64,000 bases of DNA from assembly GCA_021796235.1 (NCBI GenBank), contig JAJYOJ010000003.1:33402-97401 (forward strand). Reading direction: 5' to 3'. The DNA comes from a bacterium (GTDB taxonomy: Bacteria; Patescibacteriota; Microgenomatia; UBA1406; GWC2-37-13). The position numbers and the translations under genes are program-made. Within the stretch, counting starts at the first letter, position 1. Every line of letters starts with the position of its first letter. Below the pieces are notes generated by a model. It was not told where the DNA came from, made no database searches, and saw only the letters and a list, made by a program, of their open reading frames with translations. Positions 49,764 through 58,167 of the stretch are shown here, piece after piece.

Positions 49764-51122
49764 ATGGATAAAATTGTCGCTTTAGCTAAAAGGCGGGGCT
49801 TCGTATACCCATCTTCAGAGATTTATGGAGGCCTAGCAAATACCTGGGATTTTGGTCATTACGGAACACTTTTAAAAAATAATCTGCGCGATTGGTGGTG
49901 GAAACTTTTTGTATTGGATCGATCCGATATGGTCGGTATCGACGCCTCAATTTTTTTAAATCCCAAAGTCTGGGAAGCTTCCGGTCATGTAAAAAACTTT
50001 ACCGATGCTCTAATTGACTGCAGAAACTGTCATTATCGTACGCGCGCTGATCATCTAATAGAGGATTCTGTAAAAAATATTAAAGTTGAAGGTCTGCCAG
50101 TTGAGGAATTGACAAAGATAATAAAAGAAAAAAAACTCAAGTGTCCGCGTTGCGGAGAGTCAAACTTTACAGAAGTGCGGCGTTTCAATCTGTTATTTGA
50201 GACCCATATAGGAATCGTTGAAGAAACAAAATCAAAAGCGTATCTAAGAGGAGAAATAGCTCAGGGAATTTTTTTGAATTTTAAAAATGTCATCGACACA
50301 ATGCGGGTACGAATTCCTTTTGGTATTGCACAACAGGGTAAAGCCTTCAGAAATGAGATTACGATGGGACAATTTGTCCATCGCACATTAGAATTTGATC
50401 TAATGGAATTTGAGTATTTTATTGAAGAAGAAAGCTGGAGAGAAACTTTTGCATATTGGCGGAAAACAATGTGGGAGTGGATAAGAGATGTCGGAATAGC
50501 AGAAAAAAACCTCCGCTGGCGTGAACATGAGGAGTTTGAACGCTCACATTATTCTAAGAAAACTATGGATATCGAATATAAATATCCTTTTGGCTGGAAA
50601 GAAATGTTTGGAATTGCCTATCGAACCGATTTTGATTTGAAAAATCACATGGCTCAATCAAAAGTTGACCTAAATTATACCGATCCGAAAACTGGGAAAA
50701 AATTTATACCTCATGTAATTGAGCCAACCTTTGGGCTATCCAGACTTGTCGGAATAACCTTAGTTGATGCCTACAGAGAAGAAGAGGTCAAGGGAAAACT
50801 GCGGGTTTTTTTAAAGTTGAACCGTAAGATCGCACCGATTAAAGTAGCTGTATTTCCACTCCAGAAAGATGAAAACATAAGAAAAATTGCTAAATCTATT
50901 TATATGGATTTAAAAAAAGAATTTACAGCGGAGTTTGATGATGCCGGTAATATCGGTAAAATGTATCGTAGACAAGATGAAATTGGAACACCATTTTGTA
51001 TTACTGTAGATTATGATACTCTTAAAGATAATACAGTGACAGTTAGGGACAGAGACACAATGAAACAAGAAAGATTAACTATTAACAACCTTAAAAGTTA
51101 TTTATCCCAAAAACTCGTATGA
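49764..51122 (+). CDS. glyS: Glycyl-tRNA synthetase, alpha2 (single-chain) type
   Basis: Class II synthetase of 452 residues. Residues about 1-30 RRGFVYPSSEIYGGLANTWD and GHYGTLLKNNL are typical of the eukaryote/archaea-like dimeric GlyRS; a zinc-like insertion has CRNC and CPRCGE; class II motif 2 is AFRNEITMGQFVHRTLEF and motif 3 is EPTFGLSRLVGI. The anticodon-binding domain is C-terminal. Overlaps the next gene by 4 bp. Confidence 0.95.
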   Translation: MDKIVALAKRRGFVYPSSEIYGGLANTWDFGHYGTLLKNNLRDWWWKLFVLDRSDMVGIDASIFLNPKVWEASGHVKNFTDALIDCRNCHYRTRADHLIEDSVKNIKVEGLPVEELTKIIKEKKLKCPRCGESNFTEVRRFNLLFETHIGIVEETKSKAYLRGEIAQGIFLNFKNVIDTMRVRIPFGIAQQGKAFRNEITMGQFVHRTLEFDLMEFEYFIEEESWRETFAYWRKTMWEWIRDVGIAEKNLRWREHEEFERSHYSKKTMDIEYKYPFGWKEMFGIAYRTDFDLKNHMAQSKVDLNYTDPKTGKKFIPHVIEPTFGLSRLVGITLVDAYREEEVKGKLRVFLKLNRKIAPIKVAVFPLQKDENIRKIAKSIYMDLKKEFTAEFDDAGNIGKMYRRQDEIGTPFCITVDYDTLKDNTVTVRDRDTMKQERLTINNLKSYLSQKLV

Positions 51123-51577
51123 AGCTAGATAAAAGGATGAAAATGTTCGTTGGCGGTTTGGTTGTAGTTTTGTTATTGGTTGGGGCGTGGCTCATGACAA
51201 GAAAAGGTATTACTCAGAACGGAAGCAGTAATATTAGCCCTACCGAAGTCGTAATTCCAACTATTGATTCATCTGTAAAGGTAAGTCTCACGCTAACCCC
51301 AGCCGGACATGAGGTTGAGCTCTTAATAAAAGCAATTCCTTCGGGCACGAATTCGATTGATTATGAACTATCCTATCAGACAAAAGATCAAGGTTTACAA
51401 GGCGTGATAGGTACAATTAATATTGCAGGTGATTCCAAGTTTGATAAAAAAATAACTTTAGGAACTTGTTCGTCCGGTAAATGTGTGTATCACGAAGTTG
51501 TAGGATCGATCAAATTGACATTAAAATTTACAGGAAGTTACGGAGAAAAAATATTTGAAAAAGATTACAGCATTTAA
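51119..51577 (+). CDS. Membrane-anchored secreted protein of unknown function
   Basis: 152 residues: a basic start, one membrane helix (about 9-26, VGGLVVVLLLVGAWLM) and an outer beta-rich part with two cysteines (GTCSSGKC) that could form a disulfide. No family recognised. Start overlaps glyS by 4 bp; the rpsT Shine-Dalgarno sequence overlaps its stop codon. Confidence 0.65.
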   Translation: MKLDKRMKMFVGGLVVVLLLVGAWLMTRKGITQNGSSNISPTEVVIPTIDSSVKVSLTLTPAGHEVELLIKAIPSGTNSIDYELSYQTKDQGLQGVIGTINIAGDSKFDKKITLGTCSSGKCVYHEVVGSIKLTLKFTGSYGEKIFEKDYSI

Positions 51578-51584
51578 GGAGGTG
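51576..51584 (+). promoter_or_regulatory. Strong Shine-Dalgarno sequence of rpsT
   Basis: AAGGAGGTG, complementary to the usual 16S 3' end over nine bases, 8 nt before ATG 51593. It stands out because nearly all other genes here show no ribosome binding site. Confidence 0.85.
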
Positions 51585-51592
51585 TAATTTAT

Positions 51593-51847
51593 ATGCCAAT
51601 AATTAAATCAGCTAAGAAAAAAATGCGGAAAGACAAAAAGAAAACAGCTAGTAATGCAAAATATGAAGCGACGTATAAAAAACTTATAGACAAAATTAAA
51701 AAATCAAAAGGCGGTAAAAAAGAAACGAATCTATTGAAACTTGTTTTCAAAGCTATAGATAAAGCAGCCAAAAAGCACGTCATCCATAAAAATAAAGCAG
51801 CCAGACTAAAGTCACGCGTAGCTAAGTTACTATCGGGCAAAAAATGA
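51593..51847 (+). CDS. rpsT: 30S ribosomal protein S20 (bS20)
   Basis: 16S-binding helical bundle protein of 84 residues, Lys-rich: MPIIKSAKKKMRKDKKKT, TNLLKLVFKAIDKAAKKHVI, and HKNKAARLKSRVAKLL identify it. It is separate from the main ribosomal cluster, preceded by a full Shine-Dalgarno sequence, and overlaps the PilN-like gene by 4 bp. Confidence 0.92.
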   Translation: MPIIKSAKKKMRKDKKKTASNAKYEATYKKLIDKIKKSKGGKKETNLLKLVFKAIDKAAKKHVIHKNKAARLKSRVAKLLSGKK

Positions 51848-52365
51848 AATATAAAATAAATCTTCTATCCCTTAGGCAGTCGTCATGGTTGGACAGGACG
51901 ATATATTTTTTTTTAAACTATTTGCGTTATATTCTTGTAATAACGCAAATAGTCGTAATTGGCGTTTTTTTTTATAAATTTAAAGTTGATCAGGCAATTG
52001 TCGATCTTACCGAGGCAGTGGCTCAAAAAAAGGAAATAATAACTGTTTCACAACCGTTAATTCAGGAGGCGCATGATGTTAATTTTAAACTTCAACAAGC
52101 AGAAACAATCACCACAAATCAGGATAAAACTGTTTCGATGGTAGACTATTTTTTGTCGGTGTTCCCGCAAGACTTGACCCTAAACAAGCTGACTATAAAT
52201 GTTGGTAATCTTAAAACCGAAGGAATTACTCAAAATGTTGCAGCGCTCCAAGTATTCTATCTACGCTTAAAGAAAGATAAGAGGTTCAGTCTAATTGATA
52301 TTACCAGCATAAAAAAAACAGATGCGGGTTATGATTTTTCTTTGAATCTGAACCAGTTTAATTAA
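51844..52365 (+). CDS. PilN-like inner-membrane protein
   Basis: 173 residues with the PilN-type start KINLLSLRQ, one membrane helix (about 27-47), a coiled segment, and a C-terminal ferredoxin-like part (LTLNKLTINVGNLKTEG, FSLIDITSIKKT). Order and size resemble the PilN of type IV pilus alignment complexes. Next gene is PilO-like. No PilM gene is adjacent, so assignment rests on layout and motif. Confidence 0.6.
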   Translation: MKYKINLLSLRQSSWLDRTIYFFLNYLRYILVITQIVVIGVFFYKFKVDQAIVDLTEAVAQKKEIITVSQPLIQEAHDVNFKLQQAETITTNQDKTVSMVDYFLSVFPQDLTLNKLTINVGNLKTEGITQNVAALQVFYLRLKKDKRFSLIDITSIKKTDAGYDFSLNLNQFN

Positions 52366-52368
52366 AAT

Positions 52369-52944
52369 ATGAATAAAAAAACTTTCATAAAAAACATCTT
52401 TAGTCAAAAAACGAAAGATTATACTTATGCTATTATTTTCTTTTTTACTTTTTCTTTTTTTATGGCTTTTATTATCCGGCCAAACCTAATTTCTGTATTT
52501 TCTGCCCAGGCCAAAATCAATGAACTACAAAGTGCAGATTCTTTTTATGAAAAACAGATCGTAAGTCTTGTAGACCTTCAATCTACGCTTGAAGCGAACC
52601 GAGCCGATCTGGTACTTTTAGAGCAGGCTTTTTCTTCAACACCTCAGGTCAATAAAGTATTATCTGATATCAATTCAGCTGCACAAGCCAATCAGTTGAA
52701 TATAGATAACATTAATATTAATGACGTTAATTTAAAAGATATTGTTAGCCAAGGTAAAATAAAATCGCTAAATATGGCCGTTGATGTAACTGGAAGTTTC
52801 GATAAGGTTTATGCATTCATGAAAAACCTGTACAGCCAAAGGCGATTAAAGTCAATTGAATCGGTGGAAATCACCAGAGGTAAGGAAGCAACGGACAGTG
52901 CCCATCTTAAAATCAAGCTAACAATTCAAGGATACTATTTATGA
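52369..52944 (+). CDS. PilO-like inner-membrane protein
   Basis: 191 residues: short cytoplasmic start, one membrane helix (about 20-38), coiled coil (about 45-95) and a C-terminal domain with VDVTGSFDKVYAFMKNLYSQ and RRLKSIESVEIT, the PilO pattern. Starts 3 nt after the PilN-like gene and overlaps the next by 4 bp. Confidence 0.65.
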   Translation: MNKKTFIKNIFSQKTKDYTYAIIFFFTFSFFMAFIIRPNLISVFSAQAKINELQSADSFYEKQIVSLVDLQSTLEANRADLVLLEQAFSSTPQVNKVLSDINSAAQANQLNIDNININDVNLKDIVSQGKIKSLNMAVDVTGSFDKVYAFMKNLYSQRRLKSIESVEITRGKEATDSAHLKIKLTIQGYYL

Positions 52945-53123
52945 ATCAAAAAGAACTATTCTGGATTTCAGTAACGGTTTTTTTAACCATTGTCGCATGG
53001 ATGATAATCGATATCTATCGTGTTCAGATACCGTCTTCTATTGATACACAGGCTGGAACACCATTAACTCATCTGCAGATAGACCCCAAAATTTTGCAGA
53101 TAATTAAAAATAAAAATCCTTAG
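52941..53123 (+). CDS. Small membrane protein in PilN/PilO unit
   Basis: 60 residues: one helix (about 7-25, WISVTVFLTIVAWMIIDIY) and a short outer tail ending LQIDPKILQIIKNKNP. Its coupling to the PilO-like gene by a 4-bp overlap suggests it belongs to the same complex. No known family recognised. Confidence 0.6.
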   Translation: MNQKELFWISVTVFLTIVAWMIIDIYRVQIPSSIDTQAGTPLTHLQIDPKILQIIKNKNP

Positions 53124-53129
53124 CATAAT

Positions 53130-54398
53130 ATGAGTTATTTAGATGTCTTTCAAAAACGACAAACGAAGATTCCTACGGTTGCAGTCTTCATAGCAATAGT
53201 AGCGGTAATTGTTTTTTTTACGCGTTTTTTTAGTGGAACAACAGTTCCATCACGGGCCAAGAACAAGACCTTAACACAATTACAGGTAGTGAACCTTTCA
53301 CCCACCCAGGCTGGTATTTTTTGGAAAACTGAAAAAAAAGAAGTTGGCTGGGTTATCTATGGCAATAAAAAAGATAGTTTTGATAACATAGCGATAGATG
53401 AAAGAGACCTCATCACGAGTAAATCTCCATATCAACTCCATTTTGCAATTCTAAGAAACTTAAATGAAAATACGACCTACTATTTCAAAATCATAAGTGA
53501 CAATCATTTAGTGGCAAAAACCACGTCGGGCGATCCATTTACTTTAACGACGCCGACAAACCTTTCAGTATCTGGTTTGAGTCCGGCATATGGTAAATTG
53601 ATTAATCAAGATAGCAGCGCGTTAACTAATGCTCTTGTTTTACTCTCAATTAATGGTGCATATCCATTTGTAACATTGACAAAAACAACCGGCGAGTGGT
53701 TAATTCCTTTGAATTATATTTTAGGTCAGGCCACGCTGCATAATTTACAGGTTGATGCGAAAACTCAAATTAATATAGATTTTTTTACGGAAGACGGCCT
53801 AAAAAGCAACGTAATCACCGATATAAAGAACCTAAGTCCACTGCCTCAAACAACAATAATCGGAAAAAACTATAATTTCGGGAATCAGTCAACTGTTTTA
53901 GGAGCAGAAACGCAAATTTCGCAACCGCAATTTCAGATTATTTATCCCAAACCTAACATGATTATCCCCGGGACGCGGCCACTTGTAAAAGGCGTAGTTT
54001 TGCCCAATGCACAGGTAACGGTTATAATTCAATCACCCGTTACCTATTCATTTAACGTAACCGCAGATGCCTCGGGAGTTTTTAGTGTTTCTTTAGACCG
54101 CGACCTTGCGGCCGGTGATCATACGGTTACAATTATTACCAAAGATGCAAACGGAAAAGAGGTAAAAATTCAACAGAACTTTACTATAGCTAAATCCGGA
54201 GAAGAGGTTTTAGGCGTAGCAACAGCTTCGGCTACTCCGACTTTCTTTCCGACACCTACAATAGCACCAACTTTAGTTGCCACATCCAGTTCATACCTGA
54301 GTCCGACTCCGCCCCGTTCAGGTTCAAGCATAACTCCTTATCTTGTAACCAGTTTTAGCCTTATTATTTTAGGTGGTGGATTGATGCTTGCATTTTAA
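53130..54398 (+). CDS. Surface protein with FN3-like and Ig-like domains
   Basis: 422 residues: N-terminal membrane helix (about 17-35); a fibronectin/purple-acid-phosphatase-N-like domain (LSPTQAGIFWKTEKKEVGW, LNENTTYYFKI); a middle domain; a bacterial Ig-like domain (PLVKGVVLPNAQVTVIIQS, GDHTVTIITKDANGK); a Pro/Thr/Ser-rich stalk; and a C-terminal hydrophobic helix preceded by PPRSGS, possibly a degenerate sorting signal. Likely displayed on the cell surface. Confidence 0.68.
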   Translation: MSYLDVFQKRQTKIPTVAVFIAIVAVIVFFTRFFSGTTVPSRAKNKTLTQLQVVNLSPTQAGIFWKTEKKEVGWVIYGNKKDSFDNIAIDERDLITSKSPYQLHFAILRNLNENTTYYFKIISDNHLVAKTTSGDPFTLTTPTNLSVSGLSPAYGKLINQDSSALTNALVLLSINGAYPFVTLTKTTGEWLIPLNYILGQATLHNLQVDAKTQINIDFFTEDGLKSNVITDIKNLSPLPQTTIIGKNYNFGNQSTVLGAETQISQPQFQIIYPKPNMIIPGTRPLVKGVVLPNAQVTVIIQSPVTYSFNVTADASGVFSVSLDRDLAAGDHTVTIITKDANGKEVKIQQNFTIAKSGEEVLGVATASATPTFFPTPTIAPTLVATSSSYLSPTPPRSGSSITPYLVTSFSLIILGGGLMLAF

Positions 54399-54411
54399 CT
54401 TCCGATTAGAA

Positions 54412-54417
54412 TACAAT
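54412..54417 (+). promoter_or_regulatory. Leaderless-type promoter of LPTTG protein gene
   Basis: TACAAT 6 nt before ATG 54424, in the short gap after the Ig-like gene. Confidence 0.4.
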
Positions 54418-54423
54418 AATTAT

Positions 54424-55125
54424 ATGGATATCTTCGCCTTTTTAGTTTCTGTTAATAAGTTGAGCTTTATCGCTTTTCTGGTAGTTCTTGGTTTTTTGGG
54501 CTATGAGGTCTATCTTTTGAATAAAGAGAAGAAAAGCTCCGCCAAGCCACAGATTCCTCAATTCCAAGAGAATGCAAATGTAAGCGTACAGGAGGGACAG
54601 ATTCTTCTTAGGGAAAAAACAGCTAAATCCTATCGACCCAACAATTTGATAATAATCGTGTTATTCATTTTTCTAATAATTTTCGGCGTTCTTAGTTTTA
54701 TTGGGTTTACACACTACACTAAACTACAAAGCTCAACTTCGCAAACCACACCGATAAATCCTGTGAATGGTGTTACACCAACTCCAATAATAATTACCAA
54801 TGGAAATAACAGTATTAGCCTTACCTCCGCCACAAATCCGACTCCGACCACGAACGCAGCAAGTCCAACTGATGTTCCAACTCCAACTTTAACTCCCACA
54901 CCAACGTTAGTTGCTGCATCTGCCCCTACTCCAACCGAAATAATTCTTGCCCAAAATACAACCGGGACTCCAGTAGTTTCTCCAACCGCGGGCGTATCTC
55001 CCACTATTGGTTTAACGATCAGCCCGACTAAAATTCAATCCCTTCCAACTACCGGGTATGTGACAAATCTAATAATAATTATAGGCGCTTCCGGTCTATT
55101 TATTCTTTTTGCCTTTCTTTTTTAA
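54424..55125 (+). CDS. Sortase substrate-like protein with C-terminal LPTTG
   Basis: 233 residues from ATG 54424. Two N-terminal hydrophobic helices (about 6-25 and 77-97), a long Thr/Pro/Ser-rich stalk (TPTPTL repeats), then SLPTTGYVTNLIIIIGASG and a hydrophobic end FILFAFLF. LPTTG is a canonical sorting motif, and a sortase lies at 63141, but the usual basic tail after the helix is missing. Its stop overlaps the convergent tpiA stop. Confidence 0.7.
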   Translation: MDIFAFLVSVNKLSFIAFLVVLGFLGYEVYLLNKEKKSSAKPQIPQFQENANVSVQEGQILLREKTAKSYRPNNLIIIVLFIFLIIFGVLSFIGFTHYTKLQSSTSQTTPINPVNGVTPTPIIITNGNNSISLTSATNPTPTTNAASPTDVPTPTLTPTPTLVAASAPTPTEIILAQNTTGTPVVSPTAGVSPTIGLTISPTKIQSLPTTGYVTNLIIIIGASGLFILFAFLF

Positions 55126-55769
55126 GCTTGATTAACAATTGCAGCAAAATTCACTGGATCTAATGAAGTTGTCCCGACAAGCAGTCCAGCAATTTCAGGC
55201 AGCTCCAAATAAGTCTGGCTATTTTTGGGGTCGACACTACCACCATAGAGGAAGATTGAATCCTCTCGAACCCCAAGTTGTTTTTTTAAGGTGATTACAT
55301 TCACGGGTGATTCGTTTTGTCCTGTTCCAATAGCATCAACTGGTTCGTAGGCGATCATAGATACGCCAGGCGGAATTTTATCGTTTATTCCTCTGATACA
55401 ATAGATCGGAGTGATCGCGTATTTACTGGCTAACTGAACTTTTTGACTGAGTATATCGTCTTCTTCAAGAAAATATCTTCGTCGTTCGCTATGACCAACG
55501 ATAGCGTAGGAAACCAGCCCCTTTAAAGTTTTGACTGTAGTTTCACCTGTATATTGGCCTTCTTCAAAATTCGAGATATTCTGTGCGCCTAAAAAAATAT
55601 TATTTCTACCAACGAGCTTTTCTTTGAGCGGTATTAACAAAGGCAGAGGCGGACAGATTACAACAGATATATTCGGTTTAGGCGCCAACTGCTTTAAAAA
55701 AATTTCCAGCCATTCATAAGCTTCATTTAAATTTTTATTAGCTTTCCAGTTAGCAACTATGTACTTCAT
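55122..55769 (-). CDS. tpiA: Triosephosphate isomerase
   Basis: Glycolytic TIM-barrel enzyme. 215 residues, about 35 shorter than usual. Catalytic residues are present: N7 and K9 (ANWKAN), His in YAIVGHSERR, Glu in MIAYEPVDAIGTG, and the phosphate loop LYGGSVDP. Shortening lies in peripheral helices. Divergent from pcrA with an 18-nt shared promoter. Confidence 0.93.
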   Translation of the reverse strand: MKYIVANWKANKNLNEAYEWLEIFLKQLAPKPNISVVICPPLPLLIPLKEKLVGRNNIFLGAQNISNFEEGQYTGETTVKTLKGLVSYAIVGHSERRRYFLEEDDILSQKVQLASKYAITPIYCIRGINDKIPPGVSMIAYEPVDAIGTGQNESPVNVITLKKQLGVREDSIFLYGGSVDPKNSQTYLELPEIAGLLVGTTSLDPVNFAAIVNQA

Positions 55770-55773
55770 ACCT

Positions 55774-55783
55774 TATAATTATA
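55774..55783. promoter_or_regulatory. Overlapping divergent -10 boxes between tpiA and pcrA
   Basis: TATAAT on the plus strand (55774-55779) and on the minus strand (55783-55778) overlap by two bases. Each ends exactly 8 nt before its ATG (55788 plus, 55769 minus). Both genes would be leaderless and could not be initiated on one molecule at the same time. Confidence 0.6.
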
Positions 55784-55787
55784 TCTT

Positions 55788-57545
55788 ATGCAAAAACTCT
55801 TCTTCAACGAATTAAATAAGGACCAACTAGAAGCGGTTTCATTTGCAAAAGGTCCTGCAATAATTCTGGCCGGAGCAGGGAGCGGCAAAACAAGAGTCTT
55901 GGTTTATAAAGTTAGCAATCTTGTAAAAAACCTAAATATTTTGCCGTCCGAAATTGTGATGATAACGTTTACAAATAAGGCGGCGACGGAAATGAAAGAC
56001 AGGGTAAAGTTTAGACTCGGCTATATAGGGACTTTTCACTCATTTTGTGCAAAAATACTTCGTATTGACGGAACAAGCATTGATATTGATCGCAAATTTA
56101 CTATCTACGACGACAGTGATCAAACCGACGTTGTTAAATCGATACTTAAAAACTTTGAAACAAAAAAATTTACTGCCGGTTATTTTCTAAATAGAATTTC
56201 GGGAGCCAAGAATCAATTAATACCGGCCAAAAATTATCTCAATTATTTCTCGGACTACAATGCTCCATTAGTGGCGGAAGTTTATGCTAAATACCAAAAA
56301 ATTTTAGAAAAGAATAACGCATTGGATTTTGATGATTTAATAATGAAAGTTATAGATTTATTTCTGAAAAAAGGCGAGATATTAGATAAGTATCAAAATC
56401 GCTATAAATATTTAATGGTTGACGAATTTCAGGATACTAATTATGCCCAGTATTATTTTACGAAGCTTTTAGGCGGTAAATATAAGAATGTTACGGTGGT
56501 TGGCGATTTTTCGCAAAGCATCTATTCCTGGCGCGGGGCAGACATAAAAAATCTTGAAAAATTTAAGTCGGATTTCCCTGATACAAAAGTATTTAATCTT
56601 GAGCAAAACTACCGATCGACCCAAAAGATTCTCAACTTTGCTTATGAAGTCATTTCAAAGAATCAGACCCATCCAATACTAGAACTTTTTACCGAAAATA
56701 AAGAAGGTGATGAGGTTGAATTTTTTGCGGCAGAAAATGAAGAGTACGAAGCTATTTTCATAGCTGATAAAATAAAAGAATTATCAGTACAAAATCCCTT
56801 CGCATCAATTGCAGTTCTTTACCGAACCAACGCCCAATCACGCGTCATCGAAGAAGTTTTTCTACACTACGGAATTCCCTATGTTTTAATCGGGGGAACT
56901 CGTTTTTACGAAAGGAAAGAAATAAAAGACGTATTGTCGTATTTACGACTGTTAGTTAACCCGAACGATTCTGTTTCTATTGAAAGAGTAAAAAAGATCG
57001 GCAAACGAAAATGGGAAGAGTTTAAAGATCTATATGAAAAAATAAAAAATCAGGTGAAAATAAAAGAAACCAACGAATTGATGGATGACGTATTTCACTC
57101 AACCGGTTATCTTAAACTTTACAATCCGGACGAGGAAGACGACTTTGCCAGACTGGAAAACATCAAAGAGCTTCGATCGGTTGCCGTTGCTTTTCCTAAG
57201 TTGACGGATTTTTTGGAACAGGTGGCGCTCGTAGAAACGGAATATTCCGTTGAAGAAAAAAAAGCTAAAACCGGAGGCAAAGAGGGCGTGCGTTTAATGA
57301 CTCTTCATCAGGCTAAGGGCTTGGAGTTTCCCTATGTATTTATTTGCGGTGTGGAAGAGGGGATTTTACCGCACGCCAGGTCAATTGATGATCAATTTGC
57401 CTTGGAGGAAGAACGACGGCTCTTTTATGTTGGAATAACTCGAGCCAAAGAAAAACTTTTTATCACCTTTGCTAATCGGAGGTTCATTTTCGGCAGACGA
57501 AATGATTCAGTTAAATCTAGATTCCTAGGTCAAGAGGAGTTATAA
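55788..57545 (+). CDS. pcrA: UvrD/PcrA-family DNA helicase, compact
   Basis: SF1A 3'-5' helicase of 585 residues versus about 720 usual. Motifs: LNKDQLEAVSFAKGPAIIL then GAGSGKTRVL, TFTNKAATEM, YLMVDEFQDTN, GDFSQSIYSWRGA, NYRSTQKIL, MTLHQAKGLEFPYVF and FYVGITRA. Subdomain 2B and the C-terminal tail are shortened. Role: repair or fork maintenance. Second UvrD-type helicase in the window. Confidence 0.92.
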   Translation: MQKLFFNELNKDQLEAVSFAKGPAIILAGAGSGKTRVLVYKVSNLVKNLNILPSEIVMITFTNKAATEMKDRVKFRLGYIGTFHSFCAKILRIDGTSIDIDRKFTIYDDSDQTDVVKSILKNFETKKFTAGYFLNRISGAKNQLIPAKNYLNYFSDYNAPLVAEVYAKYQKILEKNNALDFDDLIMKVIDLFLKKGEILDKYQNRYKYLMVDEFQDTNYAQYYFTKLLGGKYKNVTVVGDFSQSIYSWRGADIKNLEKFKSDFPDTKVFNLEQNYRSTQKILNFAYEVISKNQTHPILELFTENKEGDEVEFFAAENEEYEAIFIADKIKELSVQNPFASIAVLYRTNAQSRVIEEVFLHYGIPYVLIGGTRFYERKEIKDVLSYLRLLVNPNDSVSIERVKKIGKRKWEEFKDLYEKIKNQVKIKETNELMDDVFHSTGYLKLYNPDEEDDFARLENIKELRSVAVAFPKLTDFLEQVALVETEYSVEEKKAKTGGKEGVRLMTLHQAKGLEFPYVFICGVEEGILPHARSIDDQFALEEERRLFYVGITRAKEKLFITFANRRFIFGRRNDSVKSRFLGQEEL

Positions 57546-57546
57546 T
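57541..57546 (+). promoter_or_regulatory. Leaderless-type promoter of acyltransferase gene
   Basis: Perfect TATAAT overlapping the pcrA stop codon, 7 nt before ATG 57554. Confidence 0.5.
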
Positions 57547-57553
57547 AAAACAA

Positions 57554-58159
57554 ATGGAATTACCGATTAAAAATAGAGCTGGAAAAAGTCTAAGCTTAAA
57601 AGAAATATTGTCTAAGATAGTCAATCGCTGTATAAATATTGTTTTAGAGATAGAAGTTTATATTCTGCATCTTGCCGGTTGCGTCCCTATTCATCATTTC
57701 CGAAGGCTCATCTACAGGCTGGGGGGAGTTAGGATTGATGCCGGCTCAACGATCCACATGGGGGCCAGATTTTACGATCCAAGAAATATAGCAATAGGCC
57801 ATGATTCAGTAATCGGAGAAAACGCGGTTTTGGATGGTCGGGACAAACTTACCATTGGTAATCATGTTGCATTTTCAACCAATGTAATGATTTTTAATTC
57901 CCAACACGAAATCAACGATGAAAGCTTTTCGCCCAGTGTGGGTAAAGTAAACATAGAAGATTATGTTTTTGTAGGTCCCGGGGTTATAATCCAGCCTGGT
58001 GTTAGGGTAGGGAGGGGAGCAGTCGTTGCTGCGGGCGCAGTCGTTGTCGAAGATGTTCCGCCCTACGCAATCGTTGGTGGGGTGCCAGCTAAAATTATCG
58101 GTGAACGAAAACTTAAAAACCTTCATTACAAGCTCGGCCGCGCCAGATGGTTTAGGTAA
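57554..58159 (+). CDS. Hexapeptide-repeat acyltransferase (maltose/galactoside acetyltransferase-like)
   Basis: Left-handed beta-helix enzyme of 201 residues. An N-terminal hydrophobic helix region precedes repeats such as IGHDSVIGENAVLDG and PGVIIQPGVRVGRGAVVAAG; NSQHEIND holds the likely catalytic His. Ends PPYAIVGGVPAKIIGER, the common C-terminal motif. Likely acetylates a sugar for surface glycan. Convergent with the VanW gene, 8 nt apart. Confidence 0.88.
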   Translation: MELPIKNRAGKSLSLKEILSKIVNRCINIVLEIEVYILHLAGCVPIHHFRRLIYRLGGVRIDAGSTIHMGARFYDPRNIAIGHDSVIGENAVLDGRDKLTIGNHVAFSTNVMIFNSQHEINDESFSPSVGKVNIEDYVFVGPGVIIQPGVRVGRGAVVAAGAVVVEDVPPYAIVGGVPAKIIGERKLKNLHYKLGRARWFR

Positions 58160-58167
58160 AAGAATTT

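Noticed and set aside
54714..55004. Antisense Val/Gly-rich frame
   Set aside because: Shadow of the Thr/Pro-rich stalk of the LPTTG protein on the other strand.
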